Shown: positions 9,301-17,291 of the stretch, piece by piece
Layout of the letters: every line of letters begins with the position of its first letter
How positions within the stretch are numbered: position 1 is the stretch's first letter
Assembly (NCBI RefSeq): GCF_039680535.1
Contig: NZ_JBDKSS010000005.1
Span: forward strand, 186,001 to 250,000
DNA length: 64,000 bases
DNA from: Parvibaculum sp039680535
Lineage (GTDB): Bacteria > Pseudomonadota > Alphaproteobacteria > Parvibaculales > Parvibaculaceae
Reading direction: 5' to 3'
Made by a program: the position numbers and the translations under genes
Notes under the pieces: generated by a model
Told to the model about the DNA's origin: nothing
The model's database searches: none
The model's input: the letters and a program-made list of their open reading frames with translations, nothing else

Positions 9301-9355
9301 GGGGGCTCCGGTCTTGAGGCGGGTTTCTTCTGGTATGGAATGTGGCGTCTCGCAT

Positions 9356-9372
9356 CCCGCTTTTGAAGCGGG
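9356..9372. other. Perfect 7-bp hairpin in the gshB leader
   Basis: CCCGCTT and AAGCGGG flank a TTG loop, 56 bases upstream of the gshB start in the 189-base gap. It could terminate transcription from the SirB1-like gene or shape the gshB leader. No other regulatory site was recognised in the gap. Confidence 0.35.
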
Positions 9373-9489
9373 TCAGATGTTTTAGCCCATTTTGACCTCG
9401 ACATGGGAAGGGGCGGGCGCGCGAGAGGCGAAGCAAGCACGGATTTTTTGCAGATTCAGGGCCGGAGAGCGATCCCCGCCCGTCGTGCC

Positions 9490-10347
9490 CTAGTTCAGGC
9501 GCGCCTTCAGCCGACGCAGGGCTTCTTCGGCCATTCCCGCAATGCGCATTTCGCCTTCGCCCGATGCCATGCTGCGGCAGGTCTCGAAAGCTTCCGCGGC
9601 CGCGCCCATATGGCCCGCGTGAACCTCGATGCGACCGAGTTCGAAATGCAGTCCGGCGCGGCGCGGCGCAAGCCAGATCATGCGCGAGACAACGCCGCGC
9701 GCGCGGTCGAGGTCATTTGCGCGAATGGCGCGGCTCAGGATATTGTTCTGTAGGCGGAGCAGAATGTCGCGTGGGCCTACCGGGGCATGAACGTCGGGCG
9801 TCAGCTTCGCCTCTTCGCCTTCGATGCTGCGCAGGAGGCGAAGAAGGTCGGCGCTCGACAGAATGTCGCCCCGATTGAACGGATCGACGATCGCGGCGCT
9901 TTGCCCGACGCGAAGCCTCAGCACGAAATGGCCCGGAAAGTTGAGACCGTGAATATCGAGGCCGAGCGCCTGGCCGACATGGAGATAAAGAATGCCGAGC
10001 GTGACCGGCAGACCCTTTCGCCGGTCGATCACATGCATCAGGTTCGCATTCTGCGGATCGTCGTAAGTTGCGCTGTCGCCGCGATAGAGATAACGGCCCG
10101 CGACCATGCCGGCGAGCGCCCCGGCGATGACCTCCGCGCTCTCGCCGCCTCGCGCAAGGTCGGAGCCGAGGCTCGTTCGAAGACTGCGAACAAGCTCCTT
10201 CAGATGCTCCTCATAGGGCGCCAGAGAAACGCCGGGGCGATCGAGCGCCGCGAAGGCAAGCGCGAGATGCGCGATATCGAGCGCGTCGTCGGGCGTCTCG
10301 CCCGCGGCGCGCAACACGGCTTCGATGTCGGCATCAGCCTTGCCCAT
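9490..10347 (-). CDS. SirB1-like transglutaminase-core protein
   Basis: A 285-residue protein with the SirB1/transglutaminase-like core 2 domain. Diagnostic segments are GDSATYDDPQNANLMHVIDRR, then KGLPVTLGILYLHVGQALGLDIHGLNFPGHFVLR, then a tetratricopeptide-like tail with RAIRANDLDRARGVVSRM. Family members are widespread cytosolic proteins without a settled biochemical role, so I give no reaction. The apparent catalytic triad of true transglutaminases is not conserved in a form I can recognise. It lies between gshB and the BON lipoprotein, all on the minus strand. Confidence 0.8.
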   Translation of the reverse strand: MGKADADIEAVLRAAGETPDDALDIAHLALAFAALDRPGVSLAPYEEHLKELVRSLRTSLGSDLARGGESAEVIAGALAGMVAGRYLYRGDSATYDDPQNANLMHVIDRRKGLPVTLGILYLHVGQALGLDIHGLNFPGHFVLRLRVGQSAAIVDPFNRGDILSSADLLRLLRSIEGEEAKLTPDVHAPVGPRDILLRLQNNILSRAIRANDLDRARGVVSRMIWLAPRRAGLHFELGRIEVHAGHMGAAAEAFETCRSMASGEGEMRIAGMAEEALRRLKARLN

Positions 10348-10435
10348 GCCCGATCATGGCGCGGGAGATGCGCTGACGGCAAGTCGACTCTCGCCGTCAT
10401 TCCGGAAGAAATGCGGCGATGGCTCGCGAACCGGA

Positions 10436-11035
10436 TTATTGCCACGTTATGGAGGATTTGACCTCGACATTCGAAATGACGTTGCGGACGCCGGACACGC
10501 CGCGCGCATGGGCGATCACGCGATCGAGCTCGGACTGGTTCTGGGCGATGCCCATGAGGTAGACCGTGCCGCGCACCGTATCGATCGAGTAGTTGATGCT
10601 CGCGATTTTCGTATCGGCGGTGATCTCGGCGCGAAGCTTCGTCGTGATCATCGTATCGTCGGCGTTTTCGGAGAAGCTCAGAGCCTGGCCGACCTGAAGC
10701 TCATCGATGACCGCCTTCACGCCGTCGACGGTCCGCACGATCTTGGCGGCGGTCAAACGGTCCTCGGGCTTGGCGACCGTGCCGATAAGGACGACGCGCC
10801 CCTTGTTCACCTGCGTCGAGACGCGGCGGAAAAGCTCGCCATTCTTGTCGGCGAGCCTCCGGTTGATCTCGAAGGCGATCTCGTTGTCGTTGACGCCCTG
10901 TTCGAGGCCGCGATCCTGCGCGGCACCGACAGCGCCGGTCGCGCCCGCACCGACGACCAAGGGAATACAGCCCGCGAGCGAGAGTGCCGAGATGAGGAGC
11001 GCCGGAAGAAGCCGCGCCGTCGCGAGATGTCGCAT
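10436..11035 (-). CDS. BON-domain outer-membrane lipoprotein (DolP-like)
   Basis: A 199-residue lipoprotein with two BON domains, resembling E. coli DolP (YraP), an outer-membrane integrity factor. The signal peptide ends in a lipobox, LSLAGC, with Cys22 as the acylated residue. The first BON domain spans roughly 50-115 and the second 125-195, with the signature RGTVYLMGIAQNQSELDRVIAHARGV. The reading frame runs open to 11527, but the ATG at 11035 has an AGGGA ribosome site and starts the signal peptide. The neighbours yraN, rsmI and an LpoA-like gene match the yraL-lpoA-yraN-diaA-yraP order of E. coli, which supports the DolP assignment. Confidence 0.85.
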   Translation of the reverse strand: MRHLATARLLPALLISALSLAGCIPLVVGAGATGAVGAAQDRGLEQGVNDNEIAFEINRRLADKNGELFRRVSTQVNKGRVVLIGTVAKPEDRLTAAKIVRTVDGVKAVIDELQVGQALSFSENADDTMITTKLRAEITADTKIASINYSIDTVRGTVYLMGIAQNQSELDRVIAHARGVSGVRNVISNVEVKSSITWQ

Positions 11036-11121
11036 AATTCCCTGCCTTTCGAGCGTCGAAACGAAACCGCTGCGGAATAAAGACCCCGGCGATGCGGCGA
11101 TATTATGACGATAGTTGGGCG

Positions 11122-11490
11122 TCAGGGACGCCAGGCGTCGGGCAGGTGACGCGGCCAGCGCCGGGGCGCGACCAGAACGAGGTCGAAACGGACATCGAAA
11201 TCCATGAGCGCCGGTCGGGCGCCAATGAAAAGCTCGGCGGCGCGGACGAGGCGGGCGCGTTGACGCATCTGCAAGGCCTCGGCCGCCGCTTCCATGTCTC
11301 TCCGCGCCTTGACCTCGACGAAGACGAGGCTGCGGCCGCGCCGGACCACGAGATCGATCTCGCCGGCGCGCGTCTTCATCCGCCGGGCGAGGATGCGATA
11401 GCCCTTGAGTTGAAGGAAAAGAGCGGCCAGTGCCTCCGCCCGAAGACCGGAGGTGTGAGCGGCGCGGCCCCGCGCGGCGTCGCCCCTCAT
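11122..11490 (-). CDS. yraN: YraN family (UPF0102) nuclease-fold protein
   Basis: A 122-residue protein of the YraN/UPF0102 family, predicted to have a restriction-endonuclease-like fold. The core motif GEIDLVVRRG...LVFVEVKAR gives the E/D-(X)-E-X-K pattern of this fold. Its substrate is not known. It overlaps the rsmI stop codon by four bases (ATGA), so translation is probably coupled. The same pair neighbours lpoA in enterobacteria. Confidence 0.92.
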   Translation of the reverse strand: MRGDAARGRAAHTSGLRAEALAALFLQLKGYRILARRMKTRAGEIDLVVRRGRSLVFVEVKARRDMEAAAEALQMRQRARLVRAAELFIGARPALMDFDVRFDLVLVAPRRWPRHLPDAWRP

Positions 11491-12362
11491 TCGCCGTCAT
11501 CACCGGAGAGCACAAGCGCGCGGGCATAGACCTCGCGCCGTGGAAGGCCGGTCATGGCCGTGACTTCGGCAACCGCATCCTTGAGGCTCGTCCGCTTCAA
11601 GGCATTTTCGAGCATGGCGTCGACCTCGCCCTGACAAAGCGGCGCACGAGCCGCAGGCGGACCGACCACCACCACGATCTCGCCCTTGGGCGCGCCGGCT
11701 TCGGCATAATGCGCGGCGAGTTCGGAAAGGCGGCCGCGGCGGACTTCCTCGAAGCGTTTTGTCAGTTCGCGGGTGACCGCGGCCTCGCGCTCGCCCAATG
11801 CTGCCGCCATGTCGGCAAGCGAGGCATCAAGCCGATTGGCGCTTTCGAGGAAGACGAGAGTGGCCGGAATGGCCGCAAGCTCGGACAACTCCTTGCGCCG
11901 CGCCTCCTGTTTTGCGGAGAGGAACCCCGCAAAGAGGAAGCGATCCGTGGGCAGGCCGGCCAATGTCAGCGCGGCCATGACGGAGGAAGCGCCCGGCAGC
12001 GTCGTCACATGATGGCCGGCTTCAACCGCCTCGCGCACGAGCTTGTAACCGGGATCGGAAATGAGCGGCGTGCCCGCGTCGGACACGAGCGCGATGCGCT
12101 CGCCCGCTTCCAGACGCCGCAGCACCCTGGGCCGCATCTCGGCCGCATTGTGATCGTGGTAGGGCGCCATTTTCGTGTCGATGCCGTGAATGGCGAAAAG
12201 CTTCGCCGTCACCCGCGTATCCTCGCAAAGGACGAGATCGACGCCGCGCAACACTTCAAGCGCGCGCAGGCTGATGTCCGAGGCATTGCCGATGGGCGTC
12301 GCCGTCACATAAAGGCCGGACGCGAGAGCGTTCAGCGAGCGATCTGGATGAGGTTTCGACAT
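11487..12362 (-). CDS. rsmI: 16S rRNA 2'-O-methyltransferase RsmI
   Basis: A 291-residue tetrapyrrole-methylase-fold enzyme that uses SAM to methylate the ribose of C1402 in 16S rRNA (E. coli numbering). Family motifs are LYVTATPIGNASDISLRA, LVSDAGTPLISDPGY and LPGASSVMAALTLAGLPTDRFLFAGFL. The frame opens at 12416, but I chose the ATG at 12362 because GGAAGA lies just upstream and it gives the usual length. The gene is divergent from the LpoA-like gene; their shared 134-base gap must hold both promoters. Confidence 0.96.
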   Translation of the reverse strand: MSKPHPDRSLNALASGLYVTATPIGNASDISLRALEVLRGVDLVLCEDTRVTAKLFAIHGIDTKMAPYHDHNAAEMRPRVLRRLEAGERIALVSDAGTPLISDPGYKLVREAVEAGHHVTTLPGASSVMAALTLAGLPTDRFLFAGFLSAKQEARRKELSELAAIPATLVFLESANRLDASLADMAAALGEREAAVTRELTKRFEEVRRGRLSELAAHYAEAGAPKGEIVVVVGPPAARAPLCQGEVDAMLENALKRTSLKDAVAEVTAMTGLPRREVYARALVLSGDDGE

Positions 12363-12496
12363 GAATCTTCCGTTCCGGGGTGTGGCGACCTTGCGCCGGA
12401 CCGCCATATTTGGCAATGCCGGGCCGCCCGAAGGGGCGCGAAGCGTTTACTTGGGCCGGGAGCGAGATTAGGCTCCAGCCTTCATTTTCAGAACAT

Positions 12497-13891
12497 ATGG
12501 TTCGCATGCAGCGCCTCGCCTCGCACCTTCCTTCCGGCCTCCGCATGTTTATGGGGGCGCTTGTCTTTGCCGGTGTGGGGTTGAGCCTTTCGGGCTGCGC
12601 CGGATTTGGCGGAGCCGAGGAAGCCCCGCCGCCGCGCCCGGTCGTCCAGCAACCGCCCATCGCCGTGCAACCGCCGCCGAAAAAGACGACTGCCGAGCCG
12701 ACGGCGAGGGAGAGCGGCGGCTTCTACATGCCGAAGCAGATGGAGGGGCGCTCCCTTGTGCGTGTGGCCCTGCTGCTGCCTTTCAATTCCTCGCGCGCGG
12801 ATGTGCGGGCCCTGTCGAACTCTCTCTACAATGCCGCTCAGCTCGCGCTGTTCGAGTTCAACAACCCGAACATCCTGCTCATGCCCAAGGCGACCGGCGG
12901 CAGCGCCATCGGCGCGCAGACAGCGGCCACCGAGGCCGTGAAGGAAGGGGCCGATCTCATTATCGGGCCGCTCTTTGCCGAAGAAGTCAGCGCGGTCGCG
13001 CCCGTCGCCCATGGCGCCAATGTGCCCGTCGTCGCCTTTTCGACCGACATGACGGTTGCCGGCAACGGGGTCTATCTCCTGTCCTTCCTCCCCAGCGCGG
13101 ATGTGAGCCGCATCGTCGACTTTGCGTCGCTCAAGGGGATCAACAATTTCGCCGCCCTCTTCCCCGAGAACGATTACGGCGCCCGCGTCCGCGCCGCTTT
13201 CGAAAAGGCCGTTGCAGACCATGGCGCCCATATCGCGACCGTCGCGACCTATCCGGCAAACGGCCTGGGCATGAACGGACCGGTGCAGCAGCTCGCCAAT
13301 TACGGCGCGCGCCACGGCGCGCTCCTCGCCAAGCGCAGTGAACTGAAAAAGACCAATGACGCGCAGGGGCTGAAGGAAATCGAAAAGCAGGATACGATCG
13401 GCGACGTCAGCTTCCAGGCCGTGTTCCTGCCGGAAGGCGGCGCCCGCCTTCGTGCGCTCGCACCGCTCCTGCCTTATTACGATGTCGATCCGCGCAAGGT
13501 GAAGTTCCTCGGCACCGGCCTCTGGGACGATCCCTCGCTGCAGACGGAGCCCTCGCTCGAAGGCGGCTGGTATCCCGCGCCGCCGCCCGAGGCACATGCG
13601 CAGTTCGTCGCCCGCTACGCCCGCGTCTATGGTTCGACGCCGCCGCGCATCGTGAGCCTTGCCTATGACGCCGTGAGCCTCGCGGTCGCGCTGTCCTCAA
13701 AGCCCGAGGGTGAGCGCTTCACCGCCCAGTCGCTCACCGAGCCCGATGGCTTCGCGGGCGTCGACGGCATCTTCCGCTTCCTGCCCGACGGGCGGACCGA
13801 GCGCGGCCTGGCCATTCTCGAAATGCATGGCTCGGGACCCGTCGTCGTCGATCCCGCGCCGGCGAGCTTCAGCGTGCCGCCATCCCTCTGA
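12497..13891 (+). CDS. LpoA/LppC-like penicillin-binding protein activator lipoprotein
   Basis: A 464-residue lipoprotein related to LpoA (LppC), the outer-membrane activator of penicillin-binding protein PBP1A in E. coli. The signal peptide ends with LSLSGC (Cys34). A Pro-rich linker (about 42-70) is followed by a periplasmic-binding-protein type 1 fold: VRVALLLPFNSSRADVRALS, GADLIIGPLFAEEVSAVAP, and FPENDYGARVRAAF. Alphaproteobacterial members lack the N-terminal TPR region of E. coli LpoA, as here. I chose the ATG at 12497; 12506 is an alternative. The divergent rsmI-yraN-BON gene set supports the assignment; activation of a specific synthase is inferred. Confidence 0.85.
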   Translation: MVRMQRLASHLPSGLRMFMGALVFAGVGLSLSGCAGFGGAEEAPPPRPVVQQPPIAVQPPPKKTTAEPTARESGGFYMPKQMEGRSLVRVALLLPFNSSRADVRALSNSLYNAAQLALFEFNNPNILLMPKATGGSAIGAQTAATEAVKEGADLIIGPLFAEEVSAVAPVAHGANVPVVAFSTDMTVAGNGVYLLSFLPSADVSRIVDFASLKGINNFAALFPENDYGARVRAAFEKAVADHGAHIATVATYPANGLGMNGPVQQLANYGARHGALLAKRSELKKTNDAQGLKEIEKQDTIGDVSFQAVFLPEGGARLRALAPLLPYYDVDPRKVKFLGTGLWDDPSLQTEPSLEGGWYPAPPPEAHAQFVARYARVYGSTPPRIVSLAYDAVSLAVALSSKPEGERFTAQSLTEPDGFAGVDGIFRFLPDGRTERGLAILEMHGSGPVVVDPAPASFSVPPSL

Positions 13892-13927
13892 GTTCCCACC
13901 CCTCCGAATTCAGCGAGTTCCCTGTCC

Positions 13928-14575
13928 ATGCGTCTCTACAATTTCTTCCGCAATTCGGCGGGCTATCGCGTCCGCGCGGTGCTCAATCTCAAGGGTATTC
14001 CCTATGAGCATGTCTCGATCGACATTCGTCCGCCGGTAGAGGCGCAATTCTCGGAAGAGTTCCGCAAGGTCAATCCGCTATCGCTGATCCCTGCGCTCGA
14101 ACATGACGGCAGGATCATCACGCAGTCCTCCGCGATCATCGAATATCTCGAGGAACTGTTTCCGGAGCCGTCCGTGTTCCCGAAGGATGCGGCGCTCAGG
14201 GCGCAATCGCGCGCTTTTGCGGCCTCGGTCGCCGCAGAGACCCATGCGCTGCTCAGCATGCGCGTCATGAAATTCCTCGACAAGGATCTGGGGCTGCCGC
14301 AGGCCGACCGCGACAAGTGGCAGGCGCAGTGGGCGCATAAGGGCTTCGCGGCGCTCGAAGCGATGCTGAAGCACGGACCGGATACGCAATTCGCCTATGC
14401 CGATTATCCGACGGTGGCCGATATTTTCCTGGTGCCGCAATATTACAATCTGCGCCACGCCAAGATGGATCTGAGCGCCTATCCACGCCTCGGCGAAATC
14501 GTCGCCCGCTGCGAGGCGCTGCCCGCCTTCCAGAAGGCGTCGCCGGAAGCGCAGCCGGATTACGACGACCGCTGA
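13928..14575 (+). CDS. maiA: Zeta-class glutathione S-transferase / maleylacetoacetate isomerase
   Basis: A 215-residue glutathione transferase closest in pattern to maleylacetoacetate isomerase, which converts maleylacetoacetate to fumarylacetoacetate in tyrosine breakdown. The N-terminal thioredoxin-like part has FFRNSAGYRVRAVLNLKG, then VNPLSLIPALEHDG and ITQSSAIIEYLEE (glutathione-binding). The C-terminal segment ends AFQKASPEAQPD, matching the family. No homogentisate genes are nearby, so it may serve a general transferase role. It lies 36 bases after the LpoA-like gene on the same strand. Confidence 0.8.
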   Translation: MRLYNFFRNSAGYRVRAVLNLKGIPYEHVSIDIRPPVEAQFSEEFRKVNPLSLIPALEHDGRIITQSSAIIEYLEELFPEPSVFPKDAALRAQSRAFAASVAAETHALLSMRVMKFLDKDLGLPQADRDKWQAQWAHKGFAALEAMLKHGPDTQFAYADYPTVADIFLVPQYYNLRHAKMDLSAYPRLGEIVARCEALPAFQKASPEAQPDYDDR

Positions 14576-14578
14576 TCC

Positions 14579-15730
14579 TCAGGCCAGCAACCTGCCAAGG
14601 AGCGCGTCGAGGACGAGGCGGCCGCGCTGGGTGGTGGCGATGCGATCGCCGTCGCGCAGCAAAAGCTCCTCGCGCACGAGGGCCTCGATGCGCGCATCGT
14701 CGAGTGCGTTGCCGGTGAGCCGGGCATGGCGCGAAAGCGAAACGCCTTCCTCGAGCCGCAGTCCCATCAGCATCATCTCGTCGCCCTGTTCGGCGGGGCT
14801 CACCTCATCGAGCACGGTAATGCCGTGGCCTTCGGCGCTCACGGCAGCAAGCCATTCGCCGGGCATCTTCAGCGTCTGGGTGGCGAGCTTCCTTCCATCG
14901 GCGGAGATGCGGCCATGCGCACCGGGCCCGACGCCGGCATAATCGCCATAGCGCCAATAGACAAGATTGTGCCGCGCCTCGGCGCCGGCTTTCGCGTAGT
15001 TCGACACCTCATAGGCGGACATGCCCGCCTCGGCGGCAATCTCGCCGGTCAGCCGATAGAGTTCCGCCGCATCCTCTTCCTCGGGCAGACGGAACGCGCC
15101 GCGCTCATAAAGGCGCGCGAAGGCCGTGCCTTCCTCGATGGTCAGCTGATAGAGCGAGAGATGGTCGGCGGCATGCGACAAAGCGAGACGCAATTCGCGC
15201 GCCCAGCCTTCGGACGTCTGGCCGGGCCGCGCATAGATGAGATCGAAGGAGAGGCGAGGAAAAATCTCGCGCGCGAGACCGATGGCTTTCAATGCTTCTT
15301 CGGCGCTGTGAAGACGGCCCAGAAACTTCAGCTCGCGGTCGTCAAGCGATTGCACGCCGAGGGAGAGGCGATTGACGCCCGCCGCGCGATAGCCGCGAAA
15401 GCGCTCCGCTTCGACGCTGGTAGGATTTGCCTCAAGCGTCACCTCGACGCCCTGGTGGATGCCCCAGAGCCGATCGATGGCCGAGAGCACGGCGTCAACG
15501 GTGGAGACCTCCATCAGCGAGGGTGTGCCGCCGCCGAAGAAGATCGAACGCAATTCGCGCGGGCCGGTGAGGCCGCGCATGTGCTCAAGCTCGCGCGTCA
15601 GTGCGGTTGCCCATTGGCGCTGATCGACATTGGCGACGACGTGGGAGTTGAAGTCGCAATAGGGGCATTTGGACAGACAGAAAGGCCAGTGGACATAGAC
15701 GCCGAAACCGGCCTCGTCCTCCGCCTTCAC
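14579..15730 (-). CDS. hemW: HemW-type radical SAM protein
   Basis: A 383-residue radical SAM protein of the HemW family (long annotated as oxygen-independent coproporphyrinogen III oxidase, now viewed as a haem chaperone). The 4Fe-4S motif is Cys18, Cys22 and Cys25 in CLSKCPYC, after the conserved YVHWPF. The HemN C-terminal domain is present. No ATG fits: I chose the GTG at 15730, nine codons before YVHWPFC; a TTG at 15767-15769 is possible and would overlap the end of rdgB. The frame is open much further upstream, which is a shadow of rdgB. It is the last gene of rph-rdgB-hemW. Confidence 0.88.
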   Translation of the reverse strand: MKAEDEAGFGVYVHWPFCLSKCPYCDFNSHVVANVDQRQWATALTRELEHMRGLTGPRELRSIFFGGGTPSLMEVSTVDAVLSAIDRLWGIHQGVEVTLEANPTSVEAERFRGYRAAGVNRLSLGVQSLDDRELKFLGRLHSAEEALKAIGLAREIFPRLSFDLIYARPGQTSEGWARELRLALSHAADHLSLYQLTIEEGTAFARLYERGAFRLPEEEDAAELYRLTGEIAAEAGMSAYEVSNYAKAGAEARHNLVYWRYGDYAGVGPGAHGRISADGRKLATQTLKMPGEWLAAVSAEGHGITVLDEVSPAEQGDEMMLMGLRLEEGVSLSRHARLTGNALDDARIEALVREELLLRDGDRIATTQRGRLVLDALLGRLLA

Positions 15731-15755
15731 GGGATTTTTATTATCCGTATCCAGA

Positions 15756-16364
15756 CTATTTCTGTCCAAAGCAGTTATCGACCAGTTGCCTGAAGGCATC
15801 GGCGCGGTGCGACATCGCGTGTTTGCGCTCGGGCTCCATCTCGCCGAATGTTTCCTCATGGCCATTTGGCACGAACATCGGATCGTAGCCGAAGCCTTTG
15901 GTCCCGCGCGGCGGCCAGACGAGTTCGCCGTCGACCCGACCTTCGAAATATTCGATGTGGCCATCGGGCCAGGCAAGCGCAAGGCCGCAGATGAAATGGG
16001 CGCGCGTGTCGAGCGTGCCTTCCTCGACGAGACCGAGGCGGACGCGCTCCATCGCGAAGTCGAAATCCTTCTGCGGGCCTGCCCAGCGCGCCGAATAGAT
16101 GCCCGGCGCGCCGCCAAGCGCCTCGACGCAAAGGCCGGAATCGTCGGCAAGCGAGGGCTTGCCACTGGCCTTCGCGGCGGCGAGCGCCTTCAGCTCTGCA
16201 TTGGCGCGGAACGTGTCGCCGGTTTCTTCCGGCTCATCGAGGCCGAGATCGCCTGCCGAAAGCGTTTCAATGCCGAAGGGCGCGAGCAATTCCCGGATTT
16301 CCCGGACCTTGCCCGCATTGTGGCTGGCGACTACCAGCGTCTTTTCCGCAAACTTGCGGCTCAT
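15756..16364 (-). CDS. rdgB: RdgB/HAM1 XTP/dITP pyrophosphatase
   Basis: A 202-residue house-cleaning enzyme that hydrolyses dITP, XTP and related non-canonical purine nucleotides to monophosphates. Motifs are VASHNAGKVREI near the N-terminus, the substrate site LADDSGLCVEALGGAPGIYSARW, and TKGFGYDPMFVPNG with the C-terminal RKHAMSHRADAF. The ATG overlaps the rph stop codon by four bases, so translation is coupled. The rph-rdgB-hemW order is common in proteobacteria. Confidence 0.97.
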   Translation of the reverse strand: MSRKFAEKTLVVASHNAGKVREIRELLAPFGIETLSAGDLGLDEPEETGDTFRANAELKALAAAKASGKPSLADDSGLCVEALGGAPGIYSARWAGPQKDFDFAMERVRLGLVEEGTLDTRAHFICGLALAWPDGHIEYFEGRVDGELVWPPRGTKGFGYDPMFVPNGHEETFGEMEPERKHAMSHRADAFRQLVDNCFGQK

Positions 16365-17077
16365 AGGCCGACAGCCTTCTTCTGAAGCTCTACGAGATCG
16401 GCGATGGAGGTACGGGCGAGGCCGAGAAGCGACATCAGCTCCTCCTGGCTGAAGGGCTCGGCTTCCGCCGTGCCCTGGATTTCGCAGATGCCGCCCTTGC
16501 CGGTCATGACGAAATTCGCATCCGTCTCGGCCTCGGAATCTTCCGGATAGTCGAGATCGGCCACGGGGACGCCGCGATAGATGCCGCAGGAGATCGCCGC
16601 CACGTGATCCTTGATCGGCGAGATCGAGATCATGCTGCGGTTCATCATCCACTGCACACAGTCGTAAAGCGCGATCCAGGCGCCGGTGATCGAGGCCGTG
16701 CGGGTGCCGCCATCGGCCTGAATGACGTCGCAGTCGATCGAGATCTGGCGTTCGCCGAGAAGCTTCATGTCGACGACCGAGCGAAGCGAACGGCCGATCA
16801 GACGCTGGATTTCCTGCGTGCGGCCGGACTGCTTGCCCTGCGAGGCCTCGCGGCGCATGCGCTCATGCGTCGAGCGCGGCAGCATTCCATATTCCGCCGT
16901 CACCCAGCCTGCGCCCTTGCCCTTGAGGAAGGGCGGCACGCGCTCCTCGAGGCTCGCCGTGCAAAGCACATGGGTGTCGCCAAATCTGACGAGGCAGGAG
17001 CCCTCGGCATGTTTGGTGACGCCGCGCTCGAAGCTGACAGCCCTCATTTCGTGGGGCGCACGGCCGGATGGACGCAT
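16361..17077 (-). CDS. rph: Ribonuclease PH
   Basis: A 238-residue phosphorolytic exoribonuclease that trims the 3' ends of tRNA precursors. The start MRPSGRAPHEMRAV, the motifs HVLCTASLEERVPPFLKGKG and ISIDCDVIQADGGTRTASITGA, and the length match the family. The ATG at 17077 has a GAGAAGG ribosome site. It is divergent from hrcA with a 214-base gap, the usual alphaproteobacterial arrangement. Confidence 0.98.
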   Translation of the reverse strand: MRPSGRAPHEMRAVSFERGVTKHAEGSCLVRFGDTHVLCTASLEERVPPFLKGKGAGWVTAEYGMLPRSTHERMRREASQGKQSGRTQEIQRLIGRSLRSVVDMKLLGERQISIDCDVIQADGGTRTASITGAWIALYDCVQWMMNRSMISISPIKDHVAAISCGIYRGVPVADLDYPEDSEAETDANFVMTGKGGICEIQGTAEAEPFSQEELMSLLGLARTSIADLVELQKKAVGL

Positions 17078-17128
17078 GGAAACCTTCTCTTCCGTCGAAA
17101 TTGGTGTTGGCGTTCGGAAATTCGCTTG

Positions 17129-17145
17129 TTCCCGGCGCCCGGGAA
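17129..17145. promoter_or_regulatory. Palindrome between rph and hrcA
   Basis: TTCCCGG and CCGGGAA flank CGC, a perfect 7-bp inverted repeat in the divergent gap. It lies 52 bases upstream of rph and about 78 bases upstream of the hrcA -35 box. It does not match the CIRCE operator (TTAGCACTC-N9-GAGTGCTAA). It could be an operator for rph or an mRNA hairpin. Confidence 0.4.
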
Positions 17146-17222
17146 CCGCAGGTTTAGTAGCGCGGGCGGGGCGCAAAGGCAAAGCCTGTGCGGTGGCCGG
17201 AAGAGGCAGGCACCCGCGGCAA

Positions 17223-17251
17223 TTGACGCGGAGGGCCCCGCTTCCTAGATT
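17223..17251 (+). promoter_or_regulatory. Sigma-70-type promoter for hrcA
   Basis: TTGACG (17223-17228), a 17-base spacer and TAGATT (17246-17251) make a good housekeeping promoter 41 bases upstream of the hrcA ATG. The transcript leader would be about 34 bases. Confidence 0.6.
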
Positions 17252-17291
17252 TACCTCCAATTTCAGGCAGATAGCGGAGACACAGGAACCC

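Noticed and set aside
10436..11527. A 363-codon frame extending the BON lipoprotein upstream
   Set aside because: The upstream part lies over yraN in another frame; the ATG at 11035 has a ribosome site and starts a lipoprotein signal peptide.
14579..16165. A 528-codon frame suggesting a larger hemW protein
   Set aside because: The first ~145 codons are an out-of-frame reading of rdgB; HemW begins near YVHWPFC.
17078..17291. A CIRCE operator upstream of hrcA
   Set aside because: TTAGCACTC-N9-GAGTGCTAA was looked for on both strands and not found here or before dnaK.
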